Shown: piece after piece, positions 34,976 to 45,816 of the stretch
Position numbering within the stretch: the first letter of the stretch is position 1
Layout of the letters: the number at the start of each line of letters is the position of its first letter
Assembly: GCF_964355755.1 (NCBI RefSeq)
Contig: NC_092679.1
Span: 1,116,001 to 1,180,000 of the forward strand
Reading direction: 5' to 3'
Length of the DNA stretch: 64,000 nt
Origin: Antedon mediterranea
Taxonomy: Eukaryota > Echinodermata > Crinoidea > Comatulida > Antedonidae
Made by a program: the position numbers and the translations under genes
The notes under the pieces: model-generated
The model's database searches: none
Told to the model about the DNA's origin: nothing
What the model saw: only the letters and a program-made list of their open reading frames with translations

Positions 34976-35165
34976 GTATTAATATTACTTATAATAATGT
35001 AATACAGTAATATTTAGAAATTTGTTTTTAGAAAAATTATTAATATTACCTATAATAATGTAAAATATTTAGAAATTTGTTTTTAGAAAAATTTCGAAAA
35101 CAGAGACCCCCTATATGACCTAATGTCGAGATGTTTTTGTTTGGGTCAGAGACCCCCTATAATGT
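34976..35165. repeat. Local direct duplications
   Basis: ttaatattacctataataat-type sequence followed by ttagaaatttgtttttagaa occurs twice (34976-35035, 35036-35090), then cagagaccccctata occurs twice (35101, 35147). It lies within the transposon body, left of the LINE insertion. Confidence 0.7.
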
Positions 35166-35275
35166 AATTATTTAAACATTTTTTCATTATTTCAATGATA
35201 CAAGTTTTTATTGAAGTTTGTTGAGAAACCTGGGTATCGAGTCTTTGTTTTCAAAAACCCTAACTATTGGACTTT

Positions 35276-37140
35276 GGATAGACCTTTAGAATTAAATTGG
35301 GTAAAACACCCGATCAAAATTTTAGGCATATATGTAGGGTATAATACAGAAGAATGTACCAGAAAAAACTGGGATGTTAAATTAATAGAGCTAGAAAAGA
35401 CTTTAAAACAATGGAATGCTAGAAATCTCTCAATTTTTGGTAGAATAATAATCCTGAAAAGTCTTGCACTATCTAAATTAACATATGCTGCAAATATCAC
35501 TGATGTTCCAAAATATGTATATACACAAGTTACAAATCTAATATATAATTTTATTTGGAACAATAAAAGGGAAAAGATAAAAAGAAAAACTCTAATTGGT
35601 GATGTTGAGATGGGAGGCATTAAAATGCCTGATTTTACTCTTCATGTTAACGCACTCATGTGTGGCTGGCTAAAAAGAATTATGAATGATGATGGTGCTA
35701 AATGGAAAAATATTCCAATGTATTATATTTAAAAAATATGTGATGTTAATGTTTTACTTAATATGTCATGTTATAACATTATTGATGTTAATTCTGATAA
35801 AATTCCACTGTTTTACAAAAATATGATAAAAGCCTACATAAATTATAACAGAATCTCTAAAAAAAAACCTGAAACTTATAACGATATAATGAATGAGCAA
35901 CTGTGGGGAAACCACTACGTTAAACTAAAAAAAAAATCGCTTTTCTACAAGCATTGGATTGACAGTGGCATTATCAGTATTAAAGACATTGTTAATAAGA
36001 ACACTTTTTTTAACATCAAACGAAATACTGGTGAAACTACAATGTAAAACAAACTGGTTAAATGAGTATTTGTGCATTATTAAGGCAATACCAATTCAAT
36101 GGAAACGTATTATTAAGGAGGTAGATATTTTCAATTGTGATGATAATGATGAATTAGTTGGGACCAAGTATGAGATTAATACTACCAAACTAATATACTC
36201 ATGGTTTGTGAAAGAATATTTCATTACTCCAATGTCACAACTAAAATGGGAAGAGTACTTCAATGATAACAACATTGATTGGAAAACTTCTTGGTTATGG
36301 AAAGTATGTAAAATGAAAGATAAGAAACTAGCACAATTCAATTATAAGATGTTACATAGAATACTGCCTACCAACAAACGGCTGTATCAGTGGAAAGTTA
36401 AGGAAACACAAACGTGTGACAAATGTGGAGAAATTGAAAATGAAAATCATTTGTTTTTTAGTTGTAGATTTATTCAGAAATATTGGAGGAAAATGCTTAG
36501 TATCTTTGTAAGTTTAAATCACAATAATATATCATTTAAACAATTAATACTAGGAACGGGAGATAAGCTAATAGATTATATTTAAACTTTTGCAGCATTT
36601 ACTATTTATAGAATAAAAATGTTATCTGCACTAAATAAGCCAGTGGGTAAATCTTTATGGAATTCATTTAAAAGCAATATGTTATATAATATTGAATGTG
36701 AAACATATAACAATAAAGAAACAAGTATAGAAAAATGGGTAGCTTTAAGAAATAAGATTATGATAATATAATTTCTAATTTGATACGATCAACCGAAAAA
36801 GAATTACAGTGATACGGGTTACTGGTGGTACTGAGCTATTATTGTTTTTTTTATCATGTACATAAATATATTGTATAATCCGGGTTGTAAAATGAAAACA
36901 AACAAATGAAAATGTGTGAACTATTTTAAAACGGGATAGATGATAATGATGATCCTGTCAAGTGTATAACAAAATATAAGAAAATTAATGAAAAAAGGAG
37001 TAATACAGAATTCATTATGTAAAAATGTTACTTATGAACTGTAACGACATTTACAAGTTAAATAATACGATTTTATGTAATATGAGATAACATGAATGTG
37101 AATAAAAGTGGTGTTTGTGCCACAAAAGAGAAAAAAAAAA
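35276..37140 (+). mobile_element. 5'-truncated LINE (L1/Tx1-like) with 14-bp target-site duplication
   Basis: Carries the C-terminal part of an L1/Tx1-type ORF2 in three overlapping broken frames: PIKILGIYVGYN, WNARNLSIFGRIIILKSLAL, MGGIKMPDF (about 35280-35730), and MLHRILPTNKRLYQW then CDKCGEIENENHLFFSC, a zinc-knuckle-like C-x2-C...H...C (up to 36585). A 3' UTR follows with AATAAA near 37101 and an A-run ending at 37140. The 14-mer aactattggacttt occurs at 35262-35275 and again at 37141-37154, immediately outside both ends. The element is 5' truncated and inactive. Confidence 0.88.
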
Positions 37141-37309
37141 AACTATTGGACTTTATCAAGGTTGGAAGGAGTGGTAATTGGGGACTTCTTCTTGAGGCCT
37201 TCGCATCTATGCTATCATGGCTGATGGTGAAAACTCCTTAAGTAATTAAGAAGTCCTTTATAGATAAAGACGGTTTTAACGTTATTTACAAACATTACGT
37301 TACGTACTG

Positions 37310-37720
37310 TGTCCAGGTATGAAATCCATTTCTCCAAAAAGACATAAACGCACTTGAAGAGGACAACGTCATGCGACAAATCAAATTCCAGCTATCCATT
37401 CTTATTCATATGAAGATCGTTTAAAGTTTCTTGGCCTAACAACCCTGTATGGTGGTGACTTGATTGAAAATTTTCAAAAGATTTCGAGGGTGTAGCCAAG
37501 GAAAACTTCCTTCAAATGAGATGCAATCTAAGCAGAAATACACGAGAACACCAGCTTAGACTTTTTCAACCTAAATTTCACAAAGGACTGATAGGAGATC
37601 CACTTTTTCACAATTAGTAATTATATATTTGAATAGTTTGCCAACCAAAGTCGTCATTTCTGAAACCACCAACACATTTAAAAACTGATTGGATTCGTTG
37701 TAGAAATTAGGTTAAAAGGG
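37310..37720 (+). mobile_element. Decayed Jockey/CR1-like LINE 3' fragment
   Basis: With frameshifts and stops, the plus strand reads SYSYEDRLKFLGLTTLYGGD, then NTREHQLRLFQPKFHKGLIG, then LNSLPTKVV. This matches the common C-terminal series of Jockey/CR1 reverse transcriptases (L-YE-RL--LGL-TL, TR-H, WN-LP--VV). It lies inside the inner DNA transposon. Confidence 0.6.
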
Positions 37721-38049
37721 TAAACAAGTTTCAGAACCAAATATTCTAAACACTGAGTGGATGATTGATCAATTCAAAATAGAATCATTGGTATAACAAG
37801 AAACGCTGTAATTCATTGATAGGTTCTGCATGACATGATCAGACTGATCACGAATCACACATAATAACCAATATTCTTTTGAACTGACAGATGATAAGAT
37901 CTTATATTTAAAGTAACAACTTATTGAAAGAAAAAAAACAGTAGAACTTAAAACTTCATGAGCCACTGAGAAAGCATTGCTCTAAACCTTTCTATAAGGC
38001 AACTGTTTCGATAAAGTATACTTAAAACTGACAGAAAATCTGGTGATCA

Positions 38050-39270
38050 ACCATTGGAGTATGATCATAGCCCAATTTTAATATCTTTAACCAAATATGA
38101 CTTCACATATCTTGATGGATGGCGTTGAAATACCCACAGATGTTCCAGAAGAAAACTTACTGTAAAGACATGATGGCCATGCACTATAGGATGCAGTAAA
38201 CATGGCTGTAAACATTTGGTGACAATGCAAGTATTTATGCAAGTTACCTAGATATTTCGTCATTTTGTTGTATTTGATCATTACATTGGAAAGGGGTGGA
38301 TAAAAGCAGTGACACGATTGAAAGGATAGTCCCAATGTACTAATCTGTACTTCCGTACGTGTTTTGGGCCACACTCATCGGTTTGGAGGAGAACAAATAT
38401 CACAAACTTTTTAGACATTCTTTATGTCAATAACAAAGAGCTTGCAATTATACGAAAGTTGATGTTAATTAATAATATGCACTTTGTAACAGTAGCCTAC
38501 AAAAGTATGGACGATGTCTGGTATAGTGAACAATAAAGTGGTTGAAAAACTATTAAGAATAATCTAACCAGCTTCCATGCCATTACAGGTTGCAGCACGT
38601 CATTATTTGCTGGTTATGGGAAATCATTTGTAACGCATCCACTCCTTGTAAATGGAATTGATTAAGATTAAGACTTTCCACGTACAGTGTACACTAAAAT
38701 TTAATATTGCAAAATATATGGTACTTTTGAGCAGATAACTGTATAATAACAGACTACTCTTTGGTGCTACCTCCATCTAGACTCAGTGACCATATACCAT
38801 TAATACTAGTGATGTATATTTCCCTTAAATATTAAGTATTTCACTTCACTCAATAAATATTTAAGGACTGTATTTCTACTTCGGGAAACACTTAAAATAA
38901 AAAAAACTCACCTATGGTGAATACAGACATCATAGAACCTAAACATACGAGCCAACTATCAGGCAGAGATCAGTATGTGGCCTAAATGAATCGGGTCGTA
39001 AGCCCCTAACCCAGTTGTCAGTTTGGAACTTGTTACATGTGTATGTAAACTAAAGAGCCAGATGAAGTTGTTACCGAAAGCATGCATGTGGTTGTGATTC
39101 AATCGTTTGCCGTTACCCAGATGGCCAGTAGGCATTATATATCAGTGCTTGAAGAAATACCCACCTCCGAGCGTTACCTCCTTCCATCCCAGAAAAATTT
39201 AGAATATTGGCATTTGCCCTTGCCGCCCATTACTCCCAACCCACAAACCCTCTGTGACCGTTTTTAAATG
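38050..39270 (+). pseudogene. Decayed ORF of an unnamed multicopy transposon family
   Basis: Many stops, but ordered family landmarks survive in plus-strand frames: MDGVEIPTDVPEENLL, RHDGHAL, FVVFDHYIGKGWIKAVTRLK, LEENKYHKLFRH, then FHAITGCSTSLFAGYGKSF, and further on a block ending EIPTSERYLLPSQKNLEYW. Proteins with a VVFDxY...SIKxxTRxxR block followed by HAxTGCDTxSAFxGxGK are repeated many times in fish, cnidarian and invertebrate genomes and are usually left uncharacterised. Here it is the only candidate for the protein of the enclosing inverted-repeat element. It is non-functional. Confidence 0.55.
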
Positions 39271-39782
39271 AAATTTAAGACATTCCAGTAGGCCTCCAAT
39301 TTCGGTTATATTGATACTCTAGGACTCATCCTCTCCATTCCTTGAACACCTTCCAGGAGTGACTCCAGTTTAAAATCTTCCCAGTACAATTCTGGTCTTT
39401 TTGACACCAAACTATAACCATCAGCTCCAGGCTATCATGAAAATTATATTTATTTCAATTATTAATACCGATAATTAACAGGTCTGTGCTCTATTTGACC
39501 TTATGACCTTGAAAATGACCTTTAAACTTGTAAGTTGAAAAATTGATGGACTTCACCATCTAGCAATATGTCAATAATGATCCAATAATGGTTACATTTC
39601 TTTTAATTAGCTTATATGTTGTTGAAAACAGCTTAAACCTCTATTTTACCATATTTGACCTTATAACCTTGAAAATGACCTTTGACCTGAAATTTGAGAG
39701 CGGCATCCACCCCTATCTTTTTTGTCATCCCATAAGGGATATATTCCACATGGTTGCCTGCTATTAACAGAAAATTCCCCCC

Positions 39783-41263
39783 ATGATGAAAAAGCTCACA
39801 TTGGCCGCCCTACTATTTCGCTCGCGACGATTTTCCAGACGAAATGTAATCAAACTAATTTACCTGTTAATTACATAAACTTGTTGTTTTTGGCTCAAAT
39901 TTTCGATTTAAAGTGAATAACTTTAATATTACTTTGATATGGCCAATTTAAATTTAGAAAATTTTGACCTTGATTTTTATGTGTTTCAAGAGACAATACA
40001 AGTTTTTCTCGCACAGCTTGTGAAACACAATGAACAATGCAGTTTATTCTTTGTACAGTACTACTGTTGCTGATCACAATAGTACCAATATTGTCTTTTC
40101 TAGAATAAAAAGCAATTTTAGGCTTAATATTAGAAAGTTGTCCTTCAGTTGTGAAAGTGTACTCGTGGAATAGCCTAGCGGGAGAGTGGGGTTGGTTGAA
40201 TCGGGGGCACGTTGAATCAGCCCTATTATTTGAGAAATTACAATGGTTGAACTATCTCGCATTGTTCTAAAAATCCAGCTAGGTTTATGCCTGTAAATAA
40301 ATGTTAGGTTTTTGAAAGATTTTCGTTTTATTTATTTATCATGAATATTTTCCTGAAATCTATAGTAGGCCTAGCCTTACACATTATATTAGGGCAAAAT
40401 ATTATATGATTGCTTCTTGTAGAGCCACGTATTTGTAATTGTAAACTCAATATTAAATATAGAAATGTTCTTGTACAGAAAATAGAATTTTAAAATGGAA
40501 GAAATTGTTATTATTTGGGCCTATTGTATTTTTTTAAAATATTAAATAATTAACCCTCTTTCTTTCATTTTTACGGTTTAGCCTATAAAATAGTTATCAA
40601 TTATTTAAAATATGCAATATAACAACGTATCTTTAATTATTAATATTATAATCATTCTATGAAATAAATAAAATTAAAAGGCTGGTGGCTACTTTCATTT
40701 AATATTATACTAGTCGCTTCAGTGCTACATATTTTCCATATTAATCCTAATTATTGTCGCCTCCTCTTGGTAAGTTGCTTCTAACTTCTAACTTCTAAAT
40801 ATGTTGTCTGATGTCTATATCATTCATTGTGTTGCCTAAAGGAATGTTAGGGCCAGTGGCCTATATTGAATACAAGAATGAACGAATGATTAACATATAC
40901 TGTTAATTACAGCTTCACAAAATAAAAATATGATAAAAAATAGGTTCGACCTACACAAAGGCTGTGACGTGTGCAAAGAAGAAGAAGAAAAAAAAACTTT
41001 GCAACATTAATTAAAAGTTAAGAATGAATGATTGCCTATAATTAAATCTTGGTTCCCACTGCTAGTAGAGGCGCGCCGCGCAAGTGAGTTTACCAATCAC
41101 AGGCGACAGTTCGCGGATTATCCTCCAATCATCGCGTCGTGTATGTGTGGTATGATATTACTTGCGTTGCGAGTTTTAAGCTCTATACGTAAAATTAGAA
41201 ATACCACAGATACATAATAGCTCCTGCAAAATGAACTAAACTGGAATAACAATTAAAATACTT
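39783..41263. other. Transposon flank and gene-free region
   Basis: Up to 39998 is the right end of the outer element. From 40000 to 41040 I see only AT-rich sequence without coding frames I can support. A family 2 MITE-like segment follows (41044-41190). Confidence 0.5.
41044..41190. mobile_element. MITE family 2, partial
   Basis: Begins atcttggttcccactgctag and holds gagtttaccaatcacaggcg and gcgtcgtgtatgtgtgg. The right terminus is lost. Confidence 0.5.
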
Positions 41264-41347
41264 ACATACATGGCGACTGCTAATACAAGCAATATTATAT
41301 TACAATTGCAACCAAATCCCAAGCATTTAACTGGTTTGCTGCCATGA
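41264..41347 (-). pseudogene. Broken copy of SLC5 exon 1
   Basis: 80 nt (41266-41345) match SLC5 exon 1 (33784-33864) almost base for base: MAANQLNAWDLVAIVI then a stop, against [16 protein letters not shown]. One base is missing after codon 16, which shifts the frame into TAA. The donor (TATgtaagt) and sequence on both sides (aataatc before the ATG; attagaaataccac in the intron) are also duplicated. It lies 7.5 kb upstream of the working exon and 570 bp from the JKAMP start. Confidence 0.88.
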
Positions 41348-41914
41348 TTATTAAACAGGATTTACAGTTTGTCGGATTCCGATGTCGAGCTGGTGGGTGA
41401 GGTACTGCTGAGCTTGTGGGTGAGGTCCTTCGTAAACATGCTTGACCAAACACACATACAGTATATACCTCGTGTTTAACCAATCATATAAGATCAATTC
41501 AATCAAATAATTAATTCATTAATTCGCCAGATATAAATGATCCCGTATCCCGCAGATATGAGTTTAAAGAACTATTATAAGCCTAGGCATATTATATTAA
41601 TCTTAAAAATGAATCGAAATAGATATAAATATTATAAGTCCAAAAAGAGACCGAAAGTATTTATAGGCCTATTTATTTTTTCCATCTTGTTCATCCTACC
41701 ACCTGGTATTGAGTGGAAAATGCAGTTTATAATTCTACTATACCGCCCTCATAATATTAGTTAGTATATCGATAGATCGGAACATGGAGCTAGCCTGATA
41801 TATTGTTGTTATTTTGTCTGATTTTTTTTGGTTAAAAATGACCGTCATCTTTAATTATTGATAGTACATATTAAAGTGATTATTCCTATAAGAATCACTA
41901 GTTTAATTAGAAGC

Positions 41915-44900
41915 ATGTTTGTATTACACAGAAAAGCGATGGTATTGTACATTCTGTTTGTTTTTAATCAGCCTGTTTCAAGTTTGTTCGACCCGATGAT
42001 AGATCCATTTTCACCTAGTGAGTATTACGCGAGCCCCCCAACCTCTAGGCCTAGGAGGCGCGCCTTAGTAAGATGAGGCTGCTGGGTATGATTTAGCCAT
42101 CGTCGTCAGAGCTAGACTAGAATATGATTTAGTGTAGAAGAGAAATAGTCTAGTAGGCCTAATTAATATGTCATTTTTTTCTCAATGTGAACAAAGACAT
42201 ACAATTATAGTCATCATAGTGTTGTTACTAAACTAAATGCAAGTAAGTAGTCTACTCTATACTCTACTACTAGACGATTGTGTTTCTGATTTCCTTAATA
42301 TTATTAATATATTATTGATTTTTAGTTTCAGGTAATGAATTTTCAGCAGGCACTTGTCCTGGCCTTTATTGCGGACGAGTCTTATACAATGAAACGATGC
42401 CAGACAACTCCAATTGGACTTATACGGAGTGCCGGGTACTGACTATAATTATTCAGCAAAGTTTCTCTAAAGTAATCATCAAAAATTATATTTTAATAAA
42501 TCATAAAATCAACTTTTTTTCCTTCATTGCAGGCTTGTCCAAAAGGTGAACGACCAGATGAGTACTCGATCTGCCAGTCATGCTTGGGTGATCCGGACTT
42601 GTACGCATGGCTGTACCTTGGCTTTATGTTCTTGATTACACTTGTACTTCATTTCTTTTTCATAGATCACTTTTCTAAGGAAGTCAAGTAAGCTATCTCT
42701 GGTCCATAGAAAGTAAAATTATGTAGTATAAATTAACACAAAACTGTACAAATAATTACTACACGCTATATTGTTTGTTTCTAGAGTTGTAATATTACAC
42801 ACATCTTCCTTCGTTGAGTGTGTTGCTGCTGCAATATTTACTTTACTGTCGGTTGAACCTGTAGGTAAGGCAATTTATTAACTTTATTAAAATTAAATAT
42901 TACATTTTTAGTGTTAAGATTATTACCGATTAATGACTTAAATATTTCAACTTCTATCATTAATGTTGTATGTTAATGTAAAGATAACATGACATTCTTT
43001 ATGTTTTTAGGTGATTTGAAAATTCAGTCATGTAAAGTGAACATGGTATCTGATTGGTACACCATGTTTTCCAATCCAACTCCTGACTACAAACACAAAA
43101 TTCATTGTACACAAGAGGCCGTATATCCTTTGTAAGATTCACCTTTGAAATTTGATTAATTTAAAGCCCCATTCCCTACGTTTTTTAGATCTAATTTAAG
43201 ATCACAAACTATATTTAATGTAAAAATAATACTATATGGTCTTATTGCGATAACTTTTTTCGTCTTTAAACGGTTAAAAATGTTAAAAATAAGTCGATTC
43301 TAATAATTATAGCGGCCCGCTATAAATCCCAAAATGCATTGCGCGCGGATTGATATTTTTGTTTTTCACCTGTAATTCGCCCACTTTTCGATCGATCGTG
43401 AGGCCAAAACAAATGGAAGACTCCTAACTTTTCAGCGAAAATACCGGGTTTTCCCCAATTTGTATCAACGGAAATAGAAAGACAATTAATGCAGCAACTA
43501 TACAACGTCAGGCTAGGTATATAGCTAGCGTATGATGTTCGTACGTTACCGATGTTTACCAGCTAGGCCTACAAAACTTAGCCTAGCTAGGCTAGGCCTA
43601 AGACCGTCCACGAGAGGTCGATCGCCGCGAGCTACTTAGGTAGTGCATTGTTTTTCACTTTTTATCATAATTTACCATAAAACGTACATTTAAGACAAGG
43701 AATGACATGGTTTAATGTTTTTAAAGTGATATATATGTATTATTTTCCAAAAAACGTCCAAAATTGCAGGGAAGGGGTCTTTAAGCATTTGAGACCACTT
43801 TCTGTAGTAGTACAGTAGTATATTAAGCTCTTTTTCCACTATCAAACTAGTTTGACAAAAAAAATGTGGGATGTTCCCAAATATGGTAGTGATATGACAT
43901 CAACATGTCCATATATGGGCACATCACATTTTTTGTCGCATAAAGTTTGATAGTGTAGACAGAGCTTTAGGAAATACTCAAAACTCTAGAGGGCATCCTT
44001 CTTGACAGTAATTCAGACTAACCATTAAAATCAATTTACATTTGTAAATGATTTAGCTCTAATTTTATTACACAGACTTTTTGTTTGTTTTTTTAGGTAC
44101 AGTATGGTGTTCATATTCTTTGGCTATCAGTGGGTTTTGATGGTTTTGTTTCGACCTCTGTTATCTGTAAAACTGTGTAAAAACCAAGGTCGAAATTCAA
44201 TATATGCCGCCCTCTATTTTCTGCCGATTCTTGTGGTAATTCATGCAGTGTTTGCTGGAATTATTTGTAAGTTCATGCTAAGTTCGCGCAAGTCAAAATG
44301 GTGAGGCTCACAAACCATACAATTGCTACAGCTGGGTTCAATGCACTTCTCGACCATTGTTCTTGTTGTAGAACATGTCAGGTCAAGTGTACACACTTGG
44401 CTTGCTATGTTTTCTCTTTTAAAAAACCCAGTTGATCTTTCGGAAGAGTATGGGTTACCCTGGTGTAATCATTATATAATATAATATTAACATTGTATTT
44501 ACAATTTTATTGTATTATATTGATTTAAAATTTTCTTTTTTTTCAGATTATTCTTTCCCATTTGTGGTGATTGTCATTTCTCTGATCACAAGTACAATAC
44601 ACTTTCTTAAACAACAAGATTCTGTAAGATATTGGTTATGTTGTTCTTGGTGCATCATTGTCACTATACTTCAATATCATTATCATCATCATTGTTATCA
44701 TTATCATCTCCATCATCATTGTTATCATTATCATCATCATCATTGTTATCATTATCATCCTCATTGTTATCATTATCATCATCATTGTTATCATTACCAT
44801 CATCATCATTGTTATTATTACCATCATCATTGTTATCATTATCATCCTCATTGTTATCATTACCATCATCATCATTGTTATTATTACCATCATCATTGTT

Positions 44901-45365
44901 ATCATTATCATCCTCATTGTTATCATTATCATCATCATTGTTATCATTACCATCATCATCATTGTTATTATTACCATCATCATTGTTATCATTGTTATTA
45001 TATCATCTTTATCATCATTGTTATCATTATCATCTTTATCATTGTTATCATTATCATCTTTATCATTGTTATCATTATCATCTTTATCATTGTTATCATT
45101 ATCATCTTTATCATTGTTATCATTATCATTTTCATAATTGTTATCATTATCATCCTCATTGTTATCATTATCATCTTTATCATTGTTATCATTATCATTT
45201 TCATAATTGTTATCATTATCATCCTCATTGTTATCATTATCATCCTCATCATTGTTATCATCATCATTATTATCATTACCATCATCATCATCATCATGTT
45301 AATGTTGTTGTCTGTATGTTAATGTTGTCTGTATTCCTGGAAATTGAATAAATAAAAAAAAAAAT

Positions 45366-45421
<56 letters not shown>

Positions 45422-45816
45422 GTCATCATCATCATCATTATTATTATCATCATCATTGTTATCATCATCATCATTGTTATCATTATCTTCATCATTATTG
45501 TTATCATTATCTTCATCATTATTGTTATTATTATCTTCATTATTGTTATCATCTTCATCATCAATACTCAATATTAATAGATAAATTATCAATCTCTTTT
45601 TTCTTTAAGCTGTGGCACATATTTCGTGGCAAGAGGAACATCATAATCCTGTTACTACATTGGTTGATTCACGCGTACGGAATCATATCATTCACAGAAC
45701 TCCAGAATCTCAAAGTGCATCTTCCTCTTCTTATCCTCGTCATCGTTCCATCACTTTTTTTTGTACTCACATTCAAACTATCGGAACCCACTAGGATCCT
45801 GTCCTTCCAGCCATGA
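41915..45816 (+). CDS. JKAMP: JKAMP, JNK1/MAPK8-associated membrane protein
   Basis: Multipass ER membrane protein that links JNK signalling and ER-associated degradation. Eight exons: 41915-42017, 42332-42435, 42533-42687, 42785-42864, 43011-43131, 44097-44266, 44547-44623, 45610-45816. They join in phase to 338 aa (human 311). Landmarks: CPGLYCGRVLYN, CPKGERPDEYSICQSC, LYAWLYLGFMFLITLVLHFF, FVECVAAAIFTLL, VSDWYTMFSNPTPDY, HCTQEAVYPLYSMVF, SIYAALYFLPILVVIHAVF, LHWLIHAYGIISFTEL, FKLSEPTRIL. Translation may start at 41915 or at the second Met (41939); either gives a hydrophobic leader (VLYILFVFN) upstream of the region where the human protein starts. The last intron is mostly an ATC-type repeat. 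Confidence 0.93.
43825..43971. mobile_element. MITE family 1, copy e
   Basis: Near-complete: left aagctctttttccactatca, the full core, right tttgatagtgtagacagagc. It lies in JKAMP intron 5 and is one of the best-preserved copies for defining the family. Confidence 0.9.
44667..45585. repeat. Long ATC/TTATCATTG compound repeat in the JKAMP intron
   Basis: About 900 of the 986 bases of the last JKAMP intron are ATC-type triplets: a 15-bp-period part (attgttatcattatcatc, 44667-45300), a pure (ATC)n run at about 45367-45440, and a mixed end to 45585. All long ORFs here on either strand are repeat artefacts. Confidence 0.93.

Larger units (their letters stand above)
34486..39782. mobile_element. 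Inner DNA transposon with long terminal inverted repeats
   Basis: 34486-34640 reads ggggggcattttttgttaat then agcaggcaaccatgt and gataggggtggatgcc; the reverse complement of 39640-39782 has the same series. These are TIRs of roughly 100-150 bp around a 5.3-kb body with a decayed plus-strand ORF (38050-39270), a Jockey-like LINE scrap (37310-37720) and a later LINE insertion (35276-37140). Subterminal tgacctt-type repeats occur at both ends. Confidence 0.7.
34322..39998. mobile_element. Outer inverted-repeat element, interrupted by the inner element
   Basis: 34325-34480 matches 53260-53405 and 39815-39998 matches 53460-53640. The short copy at 53 kb therefore joins what is here split by about 5.3 kb. 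The right end (gtgtttcaagagacaatac) is clear. The left terminal repeat was not found, so the left boundary is approximate. Confidence 0.7.

Noticed and set aside
38087-38374. 95-codon minus-strand ORF
   Set aside because: It is the reverse of the decayed plus-strand transposon ORF, where family landmarks are clear.
44510-45592. Several long ORFs on both strands (His/Tyr, Ser/Leu, Ile, Met or Asp-rich)
   Set aside because: They are translations of the ATC-type repeat in the JKAMP intron; all frames of such a repeat stay open. Only the first 77 bases (44547-44623) are a true exon.
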